NCBI GenBank assembly: GCA_963620745.1
Contig: CAVFBE010000066.1
Coordinates: 1 to 24,194, forward strand
DNA length: 24,194 nucleotides
DNA from: RUG420 sp963620745
Lineage (GTDB): Bacteria > Bacillota > Clostridia > Oscillospirales > Acutalibacteraceae
Direction of reading: 5' to 3'
In this document: positions 14,817 through 22,838 of the stretch, piece by piece
How the letters are laid out: each line of letters begins with the position of its first letter
How positions within the stretch are numbered: the stretch's first letter is position 1
Program-made: the position numbers and the translations under genes
The notes under the pieces: model-generated
The model's database searches: none
Told to the model about the DNA's origin: nothing
What the model saw: only the letters and a program-made list of their open reading frames with translations

Positions 14817-16490
14817 TTAGTCACCTGCCTTTGTCATGTTATAGAAGGCACTTAACAGTGCTTTGGTGTTTGCGGTAAGAATATCGGTGTCACTGCCGGC
14901 GCCCCAATACAGGGTACCGTCGGCACGTTCCAGACCAATGTAGGAAACACCGACACTTCTGGAGCCGGCGCCCTGCATGCTGTGCTGGGAGAATACCTGC
15001 AGTGTGTATTCTTCTCCGGTGAACTGACGAAGGGCGTGGTTAATGGCATTCAGGGTGCCGTTGCCTTCGTCTTCCATTTCGGTTTCCTGACCGTCTTTCA
15101 GGAAGGTAATATCAATTTTGACCTTGTCATTGTCTCTGTTGAATTCAAAATCTGTGATTTCTACAGGACCCTTCAGGTTCAGGTAATTGTCTGTGAACAG
15201 CTTCAGAATTTCTTCCGGTTTCAGTTCCTTATGTTCGTGGTCGGAAACGTCCTTGCACAGGTAGCTGAAGTGCTCCCGCATTTTCGGCGGAAGGTTGTAT
15301 CCGTAAGCCTGCTCCAGCAGGTAGCCGATTCCGCCCTTGCCCGACTGGGAGTTGACGCGGATGACGTCGGCGTCATAGGTTCTGCCGATATCCTGCGGGT
15401 CAATGGGAATGTACGGAACCGTCCATTCGTGCAGCTTGTTCTTTCTTCTGTACTTCATGCCCTTGGCAATGGCGTCCTGATGCGAACCGGAGAAGGCCGC
15501 AAAGACCAGTGCGCCGGCGTATGGGGCTCTTTCGTAAACCTGCATGCGGGTGCACTTTTCGTATTCTGCGGTCAGGTAGTTCATGTCGGAGAAGTCCAGC
15601 TTTGGATCTACCCCGTGGGAATACATATTCAGTGCCAGGGTGATGATATCTACATTACCGGTTCGTTCGCCATTGCCGAACAGGGTACCTTCTACGCGGT
15701 CAGCGCCGGCCAGAAGGGCAAGTTCGGTATCGGCTACGCCGGTTCCTCTGTCATTGTGCGGATGAAGAGACAGGGTAACGAATTCCCGATATTTCAGGTT
15801 TTCGCTCATGTACTCTACTTGCGATGCATAAACATGCGGAAGGCTCATTTCTACCGTAACCGGCAGGTTAATGATGACGTTGTTGTCTTCACTAGGTTCC
15901 AGCACGTCCAGGACGGCGTTGCAAACTTCCAGTGCATAGTCCGGTTCGGTTCCGGTAAAGGACTCCGGAGAATATTCAAAACGGAAGTTGCCTTCGTATT
16001 CCTTGGAAAGCTTCTTGACTAACTTAGCGCCATCAACGGCAATCTTTTTGATTTCTTCCTTACTCTTCTTGAAGACCTGTTCCCGCTGGGCCACGCTGAC
16101 GGAATTATAAAAATGAATAATTGCGCTTGGGGCACCCTTGCAGGCTTCAAAGGTCTTGCGGATGATATGTTCGCGGCACTGGGTTAACACCTGTACTGTA
16201 ACATCGTCCGGAATCAGGTTTTCATCAATCAGCTTACGCAGGAATTCATATTCGGTTTCACTGGCGGCGGGGAAGCCAACTTCAATTTCCTTGAAGCCGA
16301 CACCAAGCAGTACCTTGTAAAATTCAAGCTTTTCTTCCAAGCTCATTGGAATAACAAGGCTCTGGTTACCGTCACGCAGATCCACACTACACCAGTCCGG
16401 TGCTTTTTCAATGTGATCTTTTTCTACCCATTTGTTGTACTTATGATCTACCGGGTAATATCCCACTCTGTATTTACTGGAATCCATCAT
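14817..16490 (-). CDS. leuA: 2-isopropylmalate synthase, long LeuA2-type
   Basis: 557 residues, with an N-terminal extension like the yeast and actinobacterial LeuA2 enzymes rather than the shorter E. coli form. It condenses acetyl-CoA with 2-oxoisovalerate, the committed step to leucine. The TIM-barrel signature SVDLRDGNQS (35-44), the metal-binding HPHNDRGTG and GNGERTGNVD are present. The last ~130 residues form the LeuA allosteric domain (from PVEITDFEF through QGAGSRSVGVSYIGL), so leucine feedback inhibition is likely. Two consecutive ATGs start the frame; the first is 12 bases after a GGAG contained in the end of ridA. The gap to ridA is 9 bp and to leuC 1 bp. Confidence 0.96.
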   Translation of the reverse strand: MMDSSKYRVGYYPVDHKYNKWVEKDHIEKAPDWCSVDLRDGNQSLVIPMSLEEKLEFYKVLLGVGFKEIEVGFPAASETEYEFLRKLIDENLIPDDVTVQVLTQCREHIIRKTFEACKGAPSAIIHFYNSVSVAQREQVFKKSKEEIKKIAVDGAKLVKKLSKEYEGNFRFEYSPESFTGTEPDYALEVCNAVLDVLEPSEDNNVIINLPVTVEMSLPHVYASQVEYMSENLKYREFVTLSLHPHNDRGTGVADTELALLAGADRVEGTLFGNGERTGNVDIITLALNMYSHGVDPKLDFSDMNYLTAEYEKCTRMQVYERAPYAGALVFAAFSGSHQDAIAKGMKYRRKNKLHEWTVPYIPIDPQDIGRTYDADVIRVNSQSGKGGIGYLLEQAYGYNLPPKMREHFSYLCKDVSDHEHKELKPEEILKLFTDNYLNLKGPVEITDFEFNRDNDKVKIDITFLKDGQETEMEDEGNGTLNAINHALRQFTGEEYTLQVFSQHSMQGAGSRSVGVSYIGLERADGTLYWGAGSDTDILTANTKALLSAFYNMTKAGD

Positions 16491-16499
16491 TGGTTTTGT

Positions 16500-16877
16500 T
16501 TACTCCTTTTCTGCAACCACTTCCACTTCAACCAATGCACCCTTCGGGAGATCCTTAACGGCTACGCAGCTGCGAGCCGGCTTTTCGGTAAAATACTGGG
16601 CATACACTTCGTTGAAAGCGGAGAAATCATTAATATCACTTAAAAAGCAGACCGTCTTTACGGCCTGGGTTAGCGAGCTGCCTGCAGCAGATAGGACCGC
16701 TTCCAGATTCTTGCAGACCTGATGGGTCTGCTCGGTAATATTGTTGCCCTCAAGAACACCGGTTTCCGGGTTGAGAGGGATTTGTCCGGAGGTAAAGACA
16801 AGATTACCTGTTACAATGGCCTGTGAATACGGGCCAATTGCTGCCGGAGCTTGGTTTGTTTGAACTTTGCTACTCAT
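16500..16877 (-). CDS. ridA: RidA family reactive imine deaminase
   Basis: 125 residues, the full length of a RidA (YjgF/YER057c/UK114) trimer subunit. Conserved segments are AIGPYSQAI, FTSGQIPLNPETG and the C-terminal ARSCVAVKDLPKGALVEVEVVA, whose Arg binds the substrate carboxylate. RidA hydrolyses the enamine/imine intermediates (2-aminocrotonate, 2-aminoacrylate) released by PLP-dependent Ser/Thr dehydratases, protecting PLP enzymes. Its place 39 bp behind ilvA and 9 bp before leuA matches that role, because IlvA is the source of these compounds. An AAAGGGG precedes the ATG. Confidence 0.96.
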   Translation of the reverse strand: MSSKVQTNQAPAAIGPYSQAIVTGNLVFTSGQIPLNPETGVLEGNNITEQTHQVCKNLEAVLSAAGSSLTQAVKTVCFLSDINDFSAFNEVYAQYFTEKPARSCVAVKDLPKGALVEVEVVAEKE

Positions 16878-16916
16878 AACTTCAAACCCCTTTCAATAAA
16901 AATTTATTTGGAATGG

Positions 16917-18110
16917 TTATTTAACAATCTTGAAGCCCTCATCCTGAATGGCTTTGGTAATCAGGTTAACATGATTGAAGTCCCTGGTTTCCATTTCAAT
17001 TCTCAGGAAGCAGCCGTTGACGCTTTCGGTGTTACCCTTTTCATAGTGAACACCGGTAACGTTGCCGCCGCAATCGGCAATGATGCGGGAAATTTCTTTT
17101 AACTGACCCGGCTTGTCAATCAGCTCAATTAAGAAGCTGGAAGAACGGCCGGAATTTAAGAGGCCGCGGTCAATGACACGGGAAAGGCTGGTAACATCAA
17201 TATTACCACCGGATACAATGGCAACCACGCGTTTGCCCTTCAGGTCAAACTTTCTGGCCATGATGGCGGCCAGGGCGGTTGCACCGGCACCTTCTGCAAT
17301 CATCTTCTGCTTTTCAATGAGAGCCAGGATGGCGCTGGATACTTCATCGTCCGTGACAAGGGCAATTTCATCCACGTATTCTTTGACTAATTCAAAGGTG
17401 TTATCTCCGGGCTGTTTTACTGCAATGCCGTCGGCAATGGTGGAAACGGAGGGGAGACATTCAATGCAGTCATGGTGAATGGAATTGTACATGCTGGGTG
17501 CCCCGGTAACCTGGACACCGTAAATTTTAATGGAGGGACGGATGTGCTTTGCGGTATAAGCAATGCCGGAAATTAATCCGCCGCCGCCAATGGGAACCAC
17601 AATGGCGTCTACGTTGTCAAGGTCATTCAGAATTTCCAAAGCAATGGTGCCCTGTCCGGCAATGACATTTTCGTCATCAAACGGATGGACGAAGGTATAT
17701 CCTTCTTTTTCTTTCAGTTCCAGGGCCTTTTCATAGGCATCGTCATAACAGCCTTCTACCAGGCAAACCTCTGCGCCAAAGGCCTTGGTGGCTTCTACTT
17801 TGGAAATAGGAGCGCTGTCCGGCAGGCAGATCAGGGACTTAATGCCACTTTTTGTGGCTGCCAGTGCTACGCCCTGTGCGTGGTTACCTGCGGAACAGGC
17901 AATTACGCCCTTGGCTTTTTCCTCTTCGGAAAGCATGGCAATTTTATAGGCAGATCCTCTGACTTTGAAGGATCCGGTAATCTGTAGGTTTTCCGGCTTT
18001 AGGTAGAGTTCACAGTCCGGAACAATACCGTAGGTTTTTACCAGTTTGGTTTCACGAACAATGTTTTTCAGCACCGACTGTGCGTCAAAAACCTGATCAA
18101 GAGATAGCAT
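16917..18110 (-). CDS. ilvA: Threonine ammonia-lyase with C-terminal ACT domain
   Basis: 397 residues. It deaminates threonine to 2-oxobutyrate, the entry to isoleucine. The PLP lysine is in TGSFKVRGSAYK (Lys49), and a phosphate-binding glycine loop PIGGGGLISG lies further on. The C-terminus is one ACT domain (from FLIELIDKPGQLKEI onward). This ~400-residue single-ACT architecture differs from the ~510-residue E. coli IlvA and resembles TdcB-like or short IlvA proteins; operon position argues for biosynthesis. The ATG at 18110 has AGGTGG nine bases upstream. The frame is open 45 codons further up, but that stretch is the T-box terminator and antiterminator, not coding sequence. Confidence 0.95.
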   Translation of the reverse strand: MLSLDQVFDAQSVLKNIVRETKLVKTYGIVPDCELYLKPENLQITGSFKVRGSAYKIAMLSEEEKAKGVIACSAGNHAQGVALAATKSGIKSLICLPDSAPISKVEATKAFGAEVCLVEGCYDDAYEKALELKEKEGYTFVHPFDDENVIAGQGTIALEILNDLDNVDAIVVPIGGGGLISGIAYTAKHIRPSIKIYGVQVTGAPSMYNSIHHDCIECLPSVSTIADGIAVKQPGDNTFELVKEYVDEIALVTDDEVSSAILALIEKQKMIAEGAGATALAAIMARKFDLKGKRVVAIVSGGNIDVTSLSRVIDRGLLNSGRSSSFLIELIDKPGQLKEISRIIADCGGNVTGVHYEKGNTESVNGCFLRIEMETRDFNHVNLITKAIQDEGFKIVK

Positions 18111-18174
18111 TTTCTTATTCCACCTTTCTGTTACTTTCAAGAGACTTCTCTTTTTTGGAAAACGAGCTTTCAGG

Positions 18175-18482
18175 TAAAATAAAACCGCCTCAAAGCCGCT
18201 TGCTTTGAGACGGGTGCTATCAAGTTCACTCGCGGTACCACTCAAATTGCGGACTTGCTGTCCGCCACCTCTTGAAGTCTAGCAACTTCTATGCACTAAC
18301 GTAGCAAACACGGGAAACGTCTACTGGGTGTCAGAACCTTTGGGGCTTCCGGCTCGGAAGGGATGGGAGGTTCTGCAGCACTTTATCGGAATTACACCGT
18401 CTCCGACTCTCTGTAAAAGTAACAAAAGCAGGCTCTGTCTTCGTCAACGCCTTTTTTAATAAGTTATATACTTATTAAATCT
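18175..18482 (-). ncRNA. T-box leader riboswitch, probable tRNA-Leu (CUC) specificity
   Basis: Read on the minus strand, the leader contains a Stem I region with ACAGAGAG and an apical hairpin TCGGA/TCCGA enclosing GGTGTAA. Then comes a specifier stretch GCAGAACCTCCCATCC, the T-box core GAGTGGTACCGCG (18231-18243), and a terminator stem CCGTCTCAAAGC/GCTTTGAGGCGG (18185-18213) followed by TTTTATTTT. Using the usual GAA-N-specifier layout, the codon is CUC (Leu); ACC (Thr) and AUC (Ile) also occur in the same stretch. The UGGU in the T-box fits a tRNA with discriminator A73, compatible with Leu or Ile. Uncharged tRNA should stabilise the antiterminator and allow transcription of the whole operon. 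Confidence 0.9.
18185..18213 (-). terminator. Regulated T-box terminator
   Basis: A 12-bp stem (18202-18213 with 18185-18196, one G-T pair) with a five-base loop ends in TTTTATTTT on the minus strand, about 75 bp before the ilvA start. It competes with the antiterminator formed by the T-box core just upstream in the transcript. Confidence 0.88.
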
Positions 18483-18488
18483 AGGAGT

Positions 18489-18516
18489 ATTTTAACACAG
18501 AGCCATGCAATGTCAA
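18489..18516 (-). promoter_or_regulatory. Promoter of the ilv-leu operon
   Basis: On the minus strand a perfect TTGACA (18511-18516) lies 16 bp from TAAAAT (18489-18494), placing the transcript start near 18482, just before the T-box leader. The remaining stretch up to the next gene (18517-18638) shows only a weak GCTTA/TAAGC inverted repeat and no convincing terminator. Confidence 0.8.
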
Positions 18517-18638
18517 CAAATAATTTAGATTTTCTTTGGTAGCTTTGAATATGTACTCAAATGTGATAAGTTGGCGCTTTTGTTGGGTCAGCTTTTTCCG
18601 AATCTGCTTACTTATTTAAGCGGTCTTCAGCCTGACTA

Positions 18639-19397
18639 TTACATACAATAAGCAAAGATGGCTGCAAACTGCAGGATAGTTCCACCCAGAATAAACAGGT
18701 GGAAAATGGAGTGGCTGTACTTATGGCCTTTGGTCTGACGAACAAAGTAAATCATGCCAAGGGAATAAACTACGCCACCACCGGCAAAAAGAAGGATGAA
18801 CCAGGGAGAGTAGACAAGCCACATCGCCCAGATGGCGGAGAGCACGCTCCAGCCTGCAACAAAGTAACAGGAGTAGGAGAGCGGGCCGTACTTGTGGAAG
18901 TCAATGGCAGTGAATACCGTGCCAACAATGCAAACCACGTGAACAATGGCCCAGGTGGTCCAGGCAAGGGCGGGGTACTGCTCGCGTAAGGCGCCCATGG
19001 CAATTGGTGTGTAGGTGCCGCAGATCAGGGTGTAAATGTCACAGTGGTCCAGGATTTGCATAATCTTCTTGGCGTATCTGTCCTTCACCGGATCCAGCCC
19101 GTGATATACGCTGGAGATGGTATACACCAGGATCATGGACAGGCAGTAAAGAATGCCGGATACCATGCCCCAGACGTTGTGTGTCAGGGCACATTTAATA
19201 ATGACTGCAATCATAGCCAGAACGCCCAGACCGCCACCGACAATGTGGCTTACCATATTAAAGACTTCTTCGCCGTGGGTGTAGACCGGCAACTTTCTTT
19301 CCTTAACCGGTGTGCGAGGCATATCAATTCTGCGTTGTTTTTTATTTTTTGTGGAAGGCTGGTTGGAAGTTCTGCCCTTGAGGACCGCTTCTGCCAT
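18639..19397 (-). CDS. Hemolysin III / PAQR-family integral membrane protein
   Basis: 252 residues with a basic, hydrophilic N-terminus of ~45 residues followed by seven predicted membrane helices. Family signatures are EEVFNMVSHIVGGGLG before helix 1, SSVYHGL (first metal-ligand His), DHCDIYTLICGTYTP, and HSIFHLFILGG near the C-terminus (the other His ligands). The family (YqfA/HlyIII, related to adiponectin receptors) is thought to hold zinc and may act as a membrane hydrolase; the name hemolysin is historical and says little about function here. The ATG at 19397 has AAAGGA nine bases upstream; a later ATG (residue 26) is possible. No clear promoter was found in the 129 bp before it. Confidence 0.88.
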   Translation of the reverse strand: MAEAVLKGRTSNQPSTKNKKQRRIDMPRTPVKERKLPVYTHGEEVFNMVSHIVGGGLGVLAMIAVIIKCALTHNVWGMVSGILYCLSMILVYTISSVYHGLDPVKDRYAKKIMQILDHCDIYTLICGTYTPIAMGALREQYPALAWTTWAIVHVVCIVGTVFTAIDFHKYGPLSYSCYFVAGWSVLSAIWAMWLVYSPWFILLFAGGGVVYSLGMIYFVRQTKGHKYSHSIFHLFILGGTILQFAAIFAYCM

Positions 19398-19516
19398 AAC
19401 GTCACGTCCTTTCGTCTGCTGCTTTTGGCTTGCTTTTCCTTTGCTGCGGAAAGTGTAACGCCTTTTCCTTTGCGAGTCACTCTATTCCTGCTTTTGTGGC
19501 TTCTACCGTTTTCTAC

Positions 19517-19555
19517 GCAGACAAAAAGGGCACTCTCCTGTGCGGAGAACGCCCT
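19517..19555 (-). terminator. Terminator of the lipoprotein gene
   Basis: On the minus strand AGGGC...GCCCT plus the inner TCTCC...GGAGA form an interrupted hairpin (19527-19555), followed directly by TTTTTGTCT. It lies 36 bp after the lipoprotein stop and separates it from the hemolysin III-like gene, which should therefore have its own promoter. Confidence 0.75.
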
Positions 19556-19591
19556 CTACTGTGCTATGAAAATGGCTTGTTTATGCGGATT

Positions 19592-20242
19592 TTAGCTGGC
19601 TATATTTTCCGTTGCCTGATTGATACCTTCTGCCCAAGTTTCGGCATTGAAGCCACCCATGATAGCTGTTTCCAGTTCATCTCGGTTTTGAATAGTCCAG
19701 GCTTTGTCCTGATATACCAGTTTTACATTAACGGTAGTGGTTACTGTAGAAATACTGTCACTGGCCAGGTTCTTTTTAATGCTGTCAAACATTAAAGTGG
19801 CAATGGCTTCATCAGACATTTCTTCGTCAGAAGAGAATGCAGAAGCAAGTGCAGCACTGAACATTTCAGACAGCATGGCATTCATGACAGCAGTTAAATC
19901 TTTGTTTGTAATGGCAACCTGAACGGTGGCAGAGTTTCCATCCTGTGTGGTTTCCTTGATTTCATAAGTCATGCCGGTGCAAATAGTTTTTATAATTTCT
20001 TTCAGGGTAGCATTTTGCTCGTCTGTTAATTGAAGATCATCTTCCCCTTCACCCGAGGCGAGTTGGCTTTCTAAATCGTTGTCAGGAAAATAGGTGCTGA
20101 TAGTATCTTCATCATATTCCTGTACCCCTTTTAAAACATCTTCTACAAAGGCTTCCGGCTTTTGCTTGAAGCATCCGGTAAAAGACAGCGCTACCAAAGA
20201 TAGTGCTAAAAATAGAGCGAACAGTTTACTTGTTTTTTTCAT
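19592..20242 (-). CDS. Secreted lipoprotein of unknown function
   Basis: 216 residues. The first 24 form a lipoprotein signal: basic MKKTSK, a hydrophobic stretch, then SFTGC with Cys24 as the lipidated residue. The mature part is acidic (DNDLESQLASGEGEDDLQ) and appears to be a small alpha+beta fold ending in VTTTVNVKLVYQDKAWTIQN, a pattern seen in many NTF2-like or DUF4878/DUF5105-type Gram-positive lipoproteins; I cannot assign a family. It should be anchored to the outer face of the cytoplasmic membrane. AAGGGG lies eight bases before the ATG. It is flanked by its own terminator downstream and the gpmI terminator upstream, so it is monocistronic. Confidence 0.88.
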   Translation of the reverse strand: MKKTSKLFALFLALSLVALSFTGCFKQKPEAFVEDVLKGVQEYDEDTISTYFPDNDLESQLASGEGEDDLQLTDEQNATLKEIIKTICTGMTYEIKETTQDGNSATVQVAITNKDLTAVMNAMLSEMFSAALASAFSSDEEMSDEAIATLMFDSIKKNLASDSISTVTTTVNVKLVYQDKAWTIQNRDELETAIMGGFNAETWAEGINQATENIAS

Positions 20243-20288
20243 GAAAATTCCCCTTTCCTTTTCGGAATTAAATAGTTAATGCAAATCC

Positions 20289-20297
20289 ACTATAGCA
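20289..20297 (-). promoter_or_regulatory. Probable extended -10 promoter of the lipoprotein gene
   Basis: On the minus strand TGCTATAGT gives a TGn extended -10 with TATAGT (20289-20294), about 47 bp upstream of the ATG. No recognisable -35 lies at the usual distance. It is the only candidate between the gpmI terminator and the gene. Confidence 0.4.
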
Positions 20298-20361
20298 TGC
20301 AAAGGGAAGAAGAAAAAGTGGTTTGGAGAAACTGTGACATTTATGGGACAACGTTACCTGA

Positions 20362-20398
20362 CAAAAAAAGAGCCGGACAGTCTTTGAGACTGTCCGGC
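20362..20398 (-). terminator. Terminator of the pgk-tpiA-gpmI operon
   Basis: GCCGGACAGTC (20372-20382) and GACTGTCCGGC (20388-20398) form a perfect 11-bp stem with a five-base loop. On the minus strand it is followed by TCTTTTTTT. It lies 27 bp after the gpmI stop. Confidence 0.93.
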
Positions 20399-20425
20399 CA
20401 ACTGTTAGTACTTTGTTAAAGTAGC

Positions 20426-21958
20426 TTATTTGATCAGGGATTCACCGGTCATTTCTGCGGGCTGCGGAAGGCCGAGAATCTTCAGAATGGTCGGGGAGAG
20501 GTCACAGAGGCGGCCGCCTTCCCGAAGCTCTACATTGCCACAGCCGATAACGGCGAATGGAACCGGGTTGGTGGTGTGCGCCGTAAAGGCGGAACCATCC
20601 GGTTCATACATTTTATCGGCGTTGCCATGGTCAGCGGTCAAAAGGATGGCGCCGCCCATTTTTTCAACGGCGTCCTGTAACCGGCCAACGCAGGTGTCAA
20701 CAGTTTCAACTGCTTTCACAGCGGCATCAAAGACGCCGGTGTGACCAACCATGTCACAGTTGGCAAAGTTGATGATAATAACGTTGTACTTGTCAGAAAG
20801 AACAGCTTCTACCAGCTTGTCCGTAACTTCCGGAGCGCTCATTTCCGGCTGAAGGTCATAGGTGCTAACCTTCGGACTTGGAATCAGAATGCGGTCTTCG
20901 CCTTCGTTGACGGTTTCCACGCCGCCGTTGAAGAAGAAGGTTACGTGAGCGTACTTTTCGGTTTCGGCAATCCGCAGCTGGGTCATATGGTTAGCGGCAA
21001 GATATTCGCCAAGGGTGTTGTGCAATTCCTGCGGTTTGAAGGCTACGTGTACGTTTGGCATGGTGGCATCATACTGCGTCATGCAAACATAGGTAACCGG
21101 GAAATACTGATGCGGGAATCCATCCAGTTTCGGATCTACAAAGCAGCGGGTAATTTCTCTGGCGCGGTCCGGACGGAAGTTGAAGAAAATAACACTGTCA
21201 TTTTCCTGTACTCTGCCGCCATCCATGCAAACGGTGGGCAGAACAAATTCATCTGTCAGGTGCTTGCCGTCTTCATCTACTACGTCATAAGAAGCCTTTA
21301 CGGCAGCAACCGGGTCGGTTGTGTGGTTGCCTTCGCCCTTAACAATGGCGTTGTACGCCTTGCTGACCCGTTCCCAACGGTTGTCACGGTCCATGGCATA
21401 AAAACGTCCGGTCAGGGTTGCAATCTGACCAACGCCGTTTTTGTCCATGTAATCCTGCAGTTGCTGAACGTAGTCAGCACCGGAGGTCGGCGGCACGTCA
21501 CGGCCATCCAGGATGGCGTGAACATAAACCTTGGTAAGACCGTTTTTTTTGGCAAGGTCAAGCAGACCGAACAGATGCTTAATATGGCTGTGCACGCCGC
21601 CGTCGGACAGTAAGCCGATCAGGTGCAGTGCGGAGTCGTTCTTTTTGCAGTTTTCTACTGCTGCCAGGAAGGCTTCATTCTGGAAGAAGTCCCCATCTTC
21701 AATGGACTTGGTAATGCGAGTCAGTTCCTGGTAAACAATGCGGCCGGCGCCGATGTTGGTGTGGCCGACTTCAGAGTTGCCCATCTGGCCGTCCGGCAGA
21801 CCTACGTCAAGGCCGGAAGCACCGATGGTGGTGTGTGGGCATTCGGACATAATCTTGTCCAGTCTGGGAGTTTTGGCGGCTACAATGGCATTGCCGTAGG
21901 TTGCGTCCGGCACCCAGCCGAAGCCGTCCATAATGCATAATACTACTGGTTTTTTCAT
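20426..21958 (-). CDS. gpmI: 2,3-bisphosphoglycerate-independent phosphoglycerate mutase
   Basis: 510 residues, the normal size of the Mn2+-dependent alkaline-phosphatase superfamily mutase that interconverts 3- and 2-phosphoglycerate. The first metal Asp is in LCIMDGFGW (Asp11). The phosphorylated Ser62 is in GQMGNSEVGHTNIGAGR. HAILDGRDVPP, GRFYAMDRDNRWER and NFRPDRAREI are substrate-site segments, and NCDMVGHTG and TADHGNADKM carry later metal ligands. AAAGGGA precedes the ATG. It is the last gene of the glycolytic operon, 62 bp behind tpiA with a hairpin in between. Confidence 0.97.
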   Translation of the reverse strand: MKKPVVLCIMDGFGWVPDATYGNAIVAAKTPRLDKIMSECPHTTIGASGLDVGLPDGQMGNSEVGHTNIGAGRIVYQELTRITKSIEDGDFFQNEAFLAAVENCKKNDSALHLIGLLSDGGVHSHIKHLFGLLDLAKKNGLTKVYVHAILDGRDVPPTSGADYVQQLQDYMDKNGVGQIATLTGRFYAMDRDNRWERVSKAYNAIVKGEGNHTTDPVAAVKASYDVVDEDGKHLTDEFVLPTVCMDGGRVQENDSVIFFNFRPDRAREITRCFVDPKLDGFPHQYFPVTYVCMTQYDATMPNVHVAFKPQELHNTLGEYLAANHMTQLRIAETEKYAHVTFFFNGGVETVNEGEDRILIPSPKVSTYDLQPEMSAPEVTDKLVEAVLSDKYNVIIINFANCDMVGHTGVFDAAVKAVETVDTCVGRLQDAVEKMGGAILLTADHGNADKMYEPDGSAFTAHTTNPVPFAVIGCGNVELREGGRLCDLSPTILKILGLPQPAEMTGESLIK

Positions 21959-21977
21959 AGTGATATCCCTTTCAAAA

Positions 21978-22007
21978 GTTCAGCTCCCCGTGTTCGGAGA
22001 GCTGAAC
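21978..22007 (-). terminator. Intra-operon hairpin between tpiA and gpmI
   Basis: GTTCAGCTC (21978-21986) pairs exactly with GAGCTGAAC (21999-22007) around a 12-base loop that can pair further. On the minus strand it is followed by TTTTGAAAGG, where the gpmI ribosome binding site begins. The short T-tract suggests a leaky terminator or an RNA-stabilising or processing element rather than a full stop. Confidence 0.55.
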
Positions 22008-22020
22008 GGAATTGGATGAA

Positions 22021-22788
22021 TTATTTGGATGCTGCGGCAACAATGGCAGCAAAGTCGGCCGGCTTCAAGGAGGCGCCGCCGATCAGACCGCCGTCAATGT
22101 CTTCCTTAGCAAGAAGGCTTGCAGCGTTGCCTGCATTCATGGATCCGCCGTACTGAACAACAAAAGCGTCAGCGGCATCCTTGTTGTAAAGGGTAGCAAT
22201 CAGGTCACGGATGTATTTGTTAACTTCTTCTGCCTGATCATCGGTGGCGGTAACGCCGGTGCCGATGGCCCAAACCGGTTCGTAAGCAATGATGATGTTC
22301 TTCAGTTCTTCTTCAGAAACACCGGCAAGTGCAATCTTGGTCTGGGTGGAGATAACTTCAAAGGTGATGTCCTTCTGACGTTCATCCAGTGTTTCACCAA
22401 CGCAAAGGATTGGCTTCAGACCGGCATTCAGCGCAGCGCGAACACGATCATGTACGGTTTCGTTGGTTTCACCGAAGTAGGTTCTTCTTTCAGAGTGGCC
22501 GATAACAACATACTCTACGCCGATTTCCTTCAGCATGGCTGCGGAAATTTCGCCGGTGAAAGCACCGGATTCTGCCCAGTGTACGTTTTCAGCGCCAACC
22601 TTAATGTTGGTACCCTTGGTCAGTTCAACTACGTTTGCCAGATCTACATACGGAACGCAAACAATAACATCACAGTCAGCATCTGCTACCAACGGTTTGA
22701 TGTCACAAACCAGAGCAGCGGCTTCTGCCGGAGTCTTGTTCATTTTCCAGTTACCGGCAATGACTGCCTTACGAAGTGCTTTATTCAT
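22021..22788 (-). CDS. tpiA: Triosephosphate isomerase
   Basis: 255 residues, the standard TIM barrel that interconverts dihydroxyacetone phosphate and glyceraldehyde 3-phosphate. Catalytic residues are visible: Lys15 in GNWKMN, His98 in IGHSERR and Glu170 in AYEPVWAIGTG. The phosphate-binding QYGGSMN lies near the C-terminus. AGAGG lies eight bases upstream of the ATG. It is 50 bp downstream of pgk and 62 bp upstream of gpmI. Confidence 0.97.
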   Translation of the reverse strand: MNKALRKAVIAGNWKMNKTPAEAAALVCDIKPLVADADCDVIVCVPYVDLANVVELTKGTNIKVGAENVHWAESGAFTGEISAAMLKEIGVEYVVIGHSERRTYFGETNETVHDRVRAALNAGLKPILCVGETLDERQKDITFEVISTQTKIALAGVSEEELKNIIIAYEPVWAIGTGVTATDDQAEEVNKYIRDLIATLYNKDAADAFVVQYGGSMNAGNAASLLAKEDIDGGLIGGASLKPADFAAIVAAASK

Positions 22789-22838
22789 GATAACTACCTC
22801 TTTTGAGTTTATTTACTTTATTTTTTCTTCTCTGCGAT

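Noticed and set aside
18111..18245. N-terminal extension of ilvA by 45 residues
   Set aside because: It overlaps the T-box antiterminator and terminator, and the ATG at 18110 has the ribosome binding site.
18517..18638. Terminator for the hemolysin III-like gene
   Set aside because: Only a 5-bp GCTTA/TAAGC inverted repeat is present, with no T-run after it.
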